Below, piece by piece: positions 56,934 to 64,000 of a stretch of 64,000 bases of DNA. Each line of letters begins with the position of its first letter. The stretch's first letter is position 1. The notes under the pieces are model-generated. The model did not search any database. It saw only the letters and a list, made by a program, of their open reading frames with translations, and was not told the origin of the DNA. Both the position numbers and the translations under genes were made by a program. Source of the DNA: Papaver somniferum (Eukaryota > Streptophyta > Magnoliopsida > Ranunculales > Papaveraceae); the NCBI RefSeq assembly GCF_003573695.1, contig NC_039367.1:159695101-159759100 (forward strand), given 5' to 3'.

Positions 56934-57864
56934 TCATTGAGTTCTCGCCAATTCCTCTTTTGCTTCATGAAATAACGCAAAGAACTTCACAGCTCTTGTC
57001 AAATCCCATTTACGAAGGTAAACTGGACGATATAACTCATACCTTAACTTACTCATATAGAAATCCTTTGCAAACTCATTTCCTTCCTGTCGTGATGTAG
57101 GCACACACAGTAAGAACTAATTTGAGAACAAATAATTGGTACGCAAGCCTTATAAATGAAACGGTAAGTTTTGTACACAAATTACATTGTTAACGGTTCC
57201 ATCAATGGATCATAAAAATCTGAGTCGGGAAAATGAACAGAGATTCAAGCATAAAGAGTAGGAAGGAACCTTGTCGGCATCAATCCTGGAGGAAAAAAAA
57301 AACAAAAGTATAACAATGTGTCCATATATAAGATGTTGGTCACTTATTCGAAAAGATTCTCACTGCTTGTGATGACAAAAATGTTTAATTCTATGGTTCT
57401 TGTTATTACCTTAACGTCCTGCTTCCGTAGTGCAACTTAAGATAAACCCGGTCTGCCATTAATTTTCCAAGATTTCTACAAATAGTCATAATTTATACAC
57501 AAAATTGGTTAAAAAGACCAAAATCAACAATTCCTGGTGAAATGGACAGTTAGATTTTGATACTGTTTAAATGGACAAAAATGTAAAAATAGGCAGGATG
57601 TAACCATTTTCATCGTGCCCATTTTCAAATATTTTTTCTTATTTTTAATTTACACAGGATGAAACCAGTTTCATCCTTACTATTTTTCTTTTTGGCCATT
57701 TCACCCAAACTATTTTTTACTCGTCCATTTGAACCCTGATTTAAAAATATTTAGATAAATGACCCATTTTCCGTAATTTGTATTAGCCAAACATCAACTA
57801 AAGTTTACGATAGTACACCAAATAATTTTGAAGATAACGTGATTTACCTCCGAAGTCCTAACAT
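56934..57864 (-). CDS. Small spliced gene of unknown function
   Basis: Four exons join in frame with GT-AG borders: 57848-57864 (ATG at 57864), 57410-57475, a 16-bp exon 57270-57285, and 56934-57086. The product would be about 83 residues: MLGLR, then RNLGKLMADRVYLKLHYGS, a short IDADK, then EGNEFAKDFYMSKLRYELYR and a charged end KFFALFHEAKEELARTQ. Composition, frame-consistent joints and absence of stops support a real gene. I do not recognise the family. Further exons upstream are possible, in which case the first Met is internal. The 16-bp microexon has a weak donor (GTTCCT). Confidence 0.5.
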
Positions 57865-60450
57865 ATCTTAATTTTCCAAAATCATTACGACCCGCTTGTC
57901 CTCAATCGATTGTATAGAAACTTGTTTCAATGGTGAACATATAATGGGAAATTTAAATAAACTTAGAGCAAATAGTGAAGAAAGGCAAAAGTCGATTATA
58001 CACATTATTGACCCAAGTCCTAAAATACCTCCCAGACATGTATAATTGCTTTCCATGACCAAACCGTAGTAAAAATTATATATTAACAGGTCACACATTT
58101 TGGTTAATAGGTTGATCAAAATTTGTCTTCCCCTGTCTGAACCAAAACATGATTTGGTTAAGTTGACCAAACTTGTTATCTCTCCATATGGACCAAAAAA
58201 TGTCTTGTCTAATTGTCTAAACCACCAGTAAGTCCATGGAAAGTCATTTCGTAAAAAACAATTGAACCAAACTGACATTATTGAGTTACGAAATCTGATC
58301 GCTGATGACACTTACAATACTGTACTGTACTTGATCTGATTGTGTCTGGGTTTCATCAATCAAATGGACACTTAGAACTGATGCACATGTTGCACATCAG
58401 GCGCCACTGATCGTTGCACTAATGAATACAAAGAAAAGAAGTAAGCTTTTATAAATAAACTAAAAAAAAACAAAACAAATTAAACGTAAATTATCTCTTT
58501 CTAGTTATGACGCAAGTACTCCAGATGAAATCAAGCGAACTCCATTAATATCAACAGTTAACAAAAGAAAATACATTTTTCAAAAAATCCAATCCAAACA
58601 CCATAAAACTATTATTGCGAAAATATACCAGATTAAATATGATCTGATTAGATTTGATAAGGCTTTCTTTCTGTACAATTTTACTATAAAGCTTCAAAAC
58701 AAAACTATCATGATTGAAGAACCACTCTCGCTTTAGCAATTCATCAAGCAGCCGGGGGGCGTGTGTCTTCTTTCACTTCCTTCAAGTATGACGTATTCCA
58801 CCAACATTGGGGTTTGAAATGGCTGAAATCGTATACTCCTGAATATTTGGGTCAACAACAAACAGACGAAACCAAAGAAACCGATCGGAATGTTACCCAA
58901 ATGGCTTCCTAAAGAATTATGGTCACAGTCATCAACGGAGATGCCGTTTCATAATCGATTTATAGGATTCCGAAGTCCAAGTTTGCGACGTTTCAAACAA
59001 TAGGTATTAAAATCTCTTACCAAAAGAACTCTCTTCGATGCATTTAGTTTCGGACTAACTGTTCCAAAAACGTTGTGTCCTTTCAAGTGGCACAGGCGCC
59101 GTTTGCAGAGGGTGGTGGTTGACGTGGCTTCTTAATTTTCCAGTATGGCTGAGCTTGAATATGGTATCGACACGTAAGCCACAACATCCTCCTTTATATA
59201 AAGAAGAATTGATGTTACATGTATACGATACGAAATTAATTTTTCTCATAGGGTTACCGGTTGTCATATGTTGTCGCCCACCCCTACAAAACCTAAGATG
59301 TTGAGCTCCAATTCAAATTAAGGGAAATTTGTAATTGTTGGCCAATCAATCTTCTCATGACGTTTTTATTTTTTCGGGAAATAATAATAAGATTCTCATC
59401 AACCAATTTGATAAGAATTGAAAAGAGAAAAATGCATGTGGCAGATGACGAAAAATTCAGTAATGCTACATGTTCCATCTGTGATCACTAACGTCAAGGT
59501 TGCACATCCTATACTGGCACACACGAAGAAGGAAGATATTATTTTACAAGTTCAAAGTTGTATCATTTTCAAATTTCTTCATTTGATCCGTTTCTTGCGT
59601 CATGAAATATGCATGTCACTAGATATATTTCATCGCAAAGATGTAGAACACGAATAGTGACATGCATCTATATATACTGGAGAAGTACTTTCAGTAAGAA
59701 ACTAAGCATTTTGGATTTTAGTTTTTGCCTAGCATTTGAGTCTCGTGCTTCCAAAGCATGACTAGTTAGCATCTCATTACAACTTCATTCAAATGATGAA
59801 AGATAATGACAACCTCCGCATCTTCAAAACTTAAGGAAGTCTAGAATCTCGAGTACTCACTTCTGGAGCACGATACCAGTTCGGTTCATTCCAACTGCAG
59901 TTTAGTATCTCCTTTGTGTTACTAAAAAACTAGATTCCCGCGCCTTCCTATGGTCACGTGTCGGCTTGTACTTTGGTAACTACACTTAGTATTGTGAATA
60001 CTACTGTCATTATATTTCCTAGAGTTGTACAACTATCTTGGAAAATACCTAGTTTGAGTAGACATTCTTTCACAACTTTGTGTAGTTGAAATATGGAACA
60101 CAACTCTTATGAGAAGTTGTGTGCATAAAACTATTTTGAAAAAAAAAAATTATAGCTGAAACCGAATAGCCGAAAGTATTTCAGAGTGTAACATATTCAT
60201 ATTCATTCAAGTTAACATGCCACTCCAATTGCATTACCTAGCTAACTTCAAATCAGCTAGTATGAAAGTGTGTTGCGCAACAAAAGAAAAGAAAATGATA
60301 AATTTTTTGAACATGACCAAAAATATCATATAAATCGTAAAACGCAGATATTGCCCTCCCCTACAAGTATTGGCAGTAGCATACACTTCCTTGGATTTCT
60401 CCAAACTAATCAATTTCCCTAAATATAATTCCATTACTCCAACCAATTCC
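57865..60450. other. Mostly unassigned intergenic region
   Basis: Short open frames (57868-58311 minus; 58730-58910, open on both strands) have no recognisable domain. A TATA-like CCTTTATATAAAGAAG at 59191 could be a promoter. 57500-57780, within the intron of the preceding gene, contains a sequence with weakly inverted halves (GTGAAATGGAC / GGGTGAAATGGCC) that may be an old MITE. Confidence 0.35.
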
Positions 60451-60659
60451 TCCCCAGCAATGTTTTCCTAGCATTCATCTAATACATTCATTTCAGCCTT
60501 CCCTTCAGGCTCTTGCTCTATTTGTTGCCGCTCATATCACCCATTCAGCTCATAAGACTCACACTTTTACCAACCCTTCTTGCACAGCCATCTCCTTCAG
60601 CTCTGCTTCAAGCCATATAGCTCGTCAACACGGCACTTGGTCTGCAGCTGCAATGTAAT

Positions 60660-61140
60660 TCTCAGCTCAAGTAAAGTTGGGGACGAGGTAACACGCCAAA
60701 GGGGGAAGTAGAGGGCGAGAAAAATCAAATGTCAATTACGAAGTAATGTGACTTTGCTTGGAAGAAAAGCTACCTTCGCGAAGTAGATAAATTATTGGGC
60801 AAGAAATAGGATAGGTGTCCCGACAAGACCACGTGAAGTCAGCGAAAGGTGGGGAAGGACTTTATCGAATATGCTCCAAGCCAAGCATAAAGTAACCTCG
60901 GCGAGATGATGTGACCTATATGCCACTAAGGTTGCTTAGGCCTATAAATAGAGACCTTTGGACAATGTAGAGGGGATCTTTTGGAGGGTAGAAGGTCTAG
61001 AATAGGAGAGAGAAAGAATTCTAATAACTCACGAGTGTAACTTGTATTTCGCTCGAGATTGATAAATAAGTTTAAGTTCTTGTGTTATCATGTCTTAAAT
61101 CTTGTTCACTTTCCATTCGGATGTGTTGCTGGATTTCTAG
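60660..61140 (+). repeat. LTR-like sequence with TATA box
   Basis: A CTATAAATAGAGACC box at 60940 is followed by a GAGAGAAAG leader and a U5-like T-rich part. G-rich upstream sequence contains several GCGAAG/CGAAGT repeats. The ends could not be fixed. Confidence 0.45.
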
Positions 61141-61183
61141 TAATGACTCTAATAGATGTTGTCTTCCCGAGAAGTTTGTTGAT

Positions 61184-61285
61184 CTAGTAGCTAGGGTACT
61201 GTTGGTCTTGGAATTTCGATGGTGCTCCTCTTGAATCTATTAGCTAGGGTACTGTTGGTCTTGGAATTTGTTGGAATTTGGATCA
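61184..61285 (+). repeat. Short tandem repeat, about 53-bp period
   Basis: AGCTAGGGTACTGTTGGTCT is present at 61189 and again at 61242, followed by a partial third TTGGAATTTG. Confidence 0.85.
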
Positions 61286-61369
61286 CTAAATCCTATAGAG
61301 GTCCTTGATCATGTAGAGGAGTTAACTTTTCAACTAACATGTCGTGAAGAGAATGGGTATAATGCGGGT

Positions 61370-61640
61370 AAGCTTTGGAAGAAGTTTCACAAGTTTGAGA
61401 AGGATATCTGGAGATACGAAGAGGAATGAAGAGATATAAAGACGATCATGGTGTCGACATTAGAGAAAGAGTTGAAGGTGTTGAAAGCTACTGAAAAGGC
61501 TGAGAAGAAGGAGATCGAGACTTTGGTGTTGATGGAGATGACCTATGTCGAAGAAAAACATATGATCTTGCAGGCATATTTAGCATATGCATCAGTACCT
61601 TGGTAAAATGAGGAGAAGACGGATTTAGGTGATTTACTGT
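61370..61640 (+). pseudogene. Gag-like coiled-coil remnant
   Basis: A plus-strand frame reads GKLWKKFHKFEKDIWRYEEE-stop, then STLEKELKVLKATEKAEKKE and a heptad-like continuation to ASVPW-stop. Charged helical content and position after an LTR-like sequence suggest a retroelement Gag N-terminus. No conserved domain is seen. Confidence 0.35.
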
Positions 61641-61655
61641 GAGTTGTTATGACTC

Positions 61656-61850
61656 TCTGTTTCATGATCTCTATAAAGATTCACTTCAATAAAATAATTC
61701 CTTTCTCTGTTTCATGATGTCTATATTTCTCAGTTGAAGCTTGCGAAGGTTCGGAGGGCGTCACAGTATAGTTCCTTTCTCTGTTTCATGATCTCTATAT
61801 TTCTCAGTTGAAGCTTGAGAAGGTTCGGAGGGCGTCACAGTTTGAGGTCT
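61656..61850 (+). repeat. Tandem repeat, 74-bp period
   Basis: TTCCTTTCTCTGTTTCATGA starts at 61698 and 61772, each followed by CAGTTGAAGCTTG(C/A)GAAGG and GGAGGGCGTCACAGT. A partial unit stands at 61655. Confidence 0.9.
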
Positions 61851-62559
61851 TCTCTATCATTTGTTTCAGAGCTGTCGCAACATTTCTACTGTATATTCTT
61901 GCATTTTGCAGAGACTGGTCTATTCATACAACGCAAAGACGACTAATGTACAATACATAGATTTGTCGCAGAATTGATCTCTTTCTTAGGTATCCCAGCT
62001 CAATAAAAAATCACCTAGTCTTTGATATGTTAGTCCCATTAACATGACGGAAAAACCTTCATGTGTTAGTCTCGTGGGATTGGTCTAAGCAGTGGCATCC
62101 TGACAAACTAAGCTATGTAGTCTATTAAGAGAATTTAGATGATTGTATTAAATACGAAAGATATGTCGTATACATGGCTGAGTCTGGCTCTTTTTTCATT
62201 GTAAGTAAATTTTGTTGTAGGATTTTCAATTTCAGGCCGTGGATATCACCATGCATGCTTTTGTCTTAGACATGCCCTTACAGAATTCAGTCACAAGGAA
62301 TGATCGAGATTGAGAGAAGCTACGAAACAAGACCTGGAAAAACAACTTCCACTCAAGGAGACATTGTTGTAGTTGACCGGGCTCCGTCGCTGCACTAGGC
62401 AGAAAGAGTTTAAGAGGTTCTCCTTCTGTGTCCACTTGGTGAGTTGGGGGAAGGAAATTGTTCCAGCGAGGCTTTGGAAGTTGCCCGGTAAATCAGATAC
62501 GTAACCATAAAGGAATATAGATTTATCAGTATATATTTTTTAGCCGACAAAAGATTTCA

Positions 62560-63122
62560 TTATATATTTTTAAGTCTACCAGCTTCTGTAAAATAGGGCT
62601 GACTAGTTACGTATGACTATAAATCCTATCTAGTCTAACGATTTCCTGCAGAGTAGGACTCAATAGCTTTAGTCAGTTATCATCCCATCTGAGAAGAAGA
62701 AAATCCAACACTAGAATCTCCCAGCAGTCATCTTATTAAAACATCAAGACTTCCGGTTCATCTCAATTTTGAATTATTTCTTCCACAAAAACAAGGAATT
62801 GTGGACACTTCTTGATTGTTCGATTTGGTTAATTATTATTTGCTTCCTGATATTTTATTTTCCGCATCTCTATGTTTTTTTTTTCTTTATTGTTCTCCAT
62901 TAGTTAGTTGGCATGAGAGCCCGTAACCAGAAAAATTAATTTCTTTTAGAGAATGGGAGACGAAACAAATGTTGACACCAAACTTGCCAAGCTATCTAAA
63001 GATTTAACCGAGAAGTTCGACCAAAAGTGCAAAGAAATTCAGCTAGATATGTCGGACACTAAAAGAGATGTGGCTCAAATCATGGTACATCTCAATATCT
63101 CCAAGGAAGAATCTCGCACGCG
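62560..63122 (+). mobile_element. 5' end of a retroelement, cut at 63122
   Basis: An LTR-like end with CTATAAATCC near 62618 is followed by the primer-site-like TTGGCATGAGAGCCC (62908-62922) and an ATG at 62953. The ATG opens a Gag-like frame (MGDETNVDTKLAKLSKDLTE ... KEESRTR). The frame is broken at 63122, where sequence of the 2-kb copia-type element begins. Confidence 0.6.
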
Positions 63123-64000
63123 TAAGTGTTAAACCTATTCCAGTGAGCCTGGATATCAGAATGATCAATATCTGGAGATCAATAATGCGTTAGTGCCGAA
63201 CTATTTTAATTCTGCTGTCTTCTTTATTTTATGTTTGATACATTTTGTTTTCTCTAATCGATGATCCGTCTCGATACCCATAATTTATTATGATATCAGA
63301 GCGGGGAGATCCGCTCTAATCGCTTCCGCTTTCGAACCTTTTATTATTTATATCTCTTTTCGTCCATAAGCTCTTGTTAATCTTTAGCAGTAGTTTCTTT
63401 CTCACTGTTATGAATTTTCAGTTTATCCGAGTTATCATTATACGTAGAAGACCTGTTGTCTATATCAGGCTTATTATCACTACGTATGGGAAGTTTTCCC
63501 AGATAATTTTCACCAGAAGATCATTTTTTTGGTCTCGTCGATGGCAATATCTAAACAATAGATTTTTGCGTCGAAATCAAAATCGGTTCAGTGTAAACGA
63601 ACCCCAAAATCTTTTAGAATTGGGTATCAATAATTCAGCCATATCCGGCATTTTCCCATTGCATAGAATTTTTTTGCGAGTTAAAGCACTTAGCTTTAAA
63701 AGCGTATTTTCTGCCAAAACCATCTTGATCAAGGTACAATGTTCTTATACTATTTTTCAAGCGTGATAAGCACTATTTTTTCTCGACCTTGATTTCAAAT
63801 CCATCTAATACTATTGTAATGGGTACAATACAATCAACTACTTTTATTATCATCAGCGCACTGCCTTGTTTTGGTGCTGTTATTTTTCACATCGACCATT
63901 ATCTACTGATGATCGATATTAGGAAAGGATTTTATATCATTGCATTCTCCAAATATACGTTCAGATCTTCCATTCCAGGGAGTATCAAAATCTGGGTTTA
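63123..64000 (+). mobile_element. Second copy of the 2-kb copia-type element, partial
   Basis: Matches 16514-17390 with few differences: the last about 168 bp of the LTR, primer site TGATATCAGAGC (63291), and interior to the window edge. The first about 155 bp of the LTR are missing, so the left side is truncated. The interior frame at 63374-63766 stays open. Confidence 0.9.

Noticed and set aside
57868..58311. 147-codon minus-strand frame left of 58311
   Set aside because: No domain, AT-rich composition; it overlaps the probable first exon of the small spliced gene in another frame.
58730..58910. Open stretches on both strands near 58.8 kb
   Set aside because: Both strands read open over about 55-70 codons and neither shows a domain or clear splice sites, so I could not choose.

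Overview
This is nuclear DNA of a flowering plant, most likely a eudicot. It is AT-rich, its genes are split by GT-AG introns, and it holds six kinds of plant mobile DNA (Ty1/copia, Ty3/gypsy, LINE, Mutator-like, CACTA, MITE). I saw no rRNA, tRNA, CRISPR array or bacterial operon. I do not assign a species. There are two assembly gaps (5590-5697 and 31094-31103).

The backbone is a large direct duplication. Copy A runs from the window start to 12944 and copy B from about 27661 (possibly 27433) to 36497. Each copy carries, in order: a decayed ORF cluster, an inositol-transporter-like (MFS) gene on the minus strand, a relic F-box region, and a Mutator-like element (MULE) inserted at the same site. 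Copy A of the transporter has six joinable exons (3088-5465). Copy B has only exons 4-6, because it runs into the second gap. Copy B keeps the whole MULE (31821-42824, about 11.0 kb). That element has related terminal inverted repeats, a 9-bp target duplication matching at 8 of 9 positions, a Ulp1-type (C48) protease gene on the plus strand, and a MURA transposase gene on the minus strand with DDE, SWIM and CCHC features. Copy A's MULE is cut off at 12944 and is further split by a solo LTR.

The stretch between the copies (12945-27430) is nested retroelements. It holds a LINE in minus orientation (about 14250-18605) split by a 2.05-kb copia-type non-autonomous element (16361-18409, TSD TCTGT), a Ty3/gypsy gag-protease relic, and a 6.7-kb large LTR element (20688-27409, TSD CGCAC). 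The last carries one long acidic ORF with a hydrophobic C-terminal segment and no pol. The solo LTR in copy A belongs to the same LTR family.

Right of the MULE come a solo LTR with tandem USE/TATA-like modules (43731-44370, TSD GTTTT), a foldback MITE (44568-44950), and a 1286-bp CACTA element (TSD CTT) inside a coding-like exon. Next is a rearranged tandem copia array (47099-56598). One of its ORFs contains an in-frame 581-codon duplication of zinc knuckle-protease-integrase; the neighbouring copy lacks the reverse-transcriptase core. A small spliced gene on the minus strand (56934-57864) is open but unrecognised. The last 6 kb hold decayed LTR/gag remnants and, at the edge, a second copy of the 2-kb copia-type element.

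The most unusual pattern is in the MULE. Its introns, its intergenic spacer and its transposase intron are packed with about 20-bp imperfect palindromes of the form TGCATAA-n-TTATGCA that avoid exons. A second palindrome family of similar build (GCATGTGTAACT-n-AGTTACACATG) fills 13150-13870.
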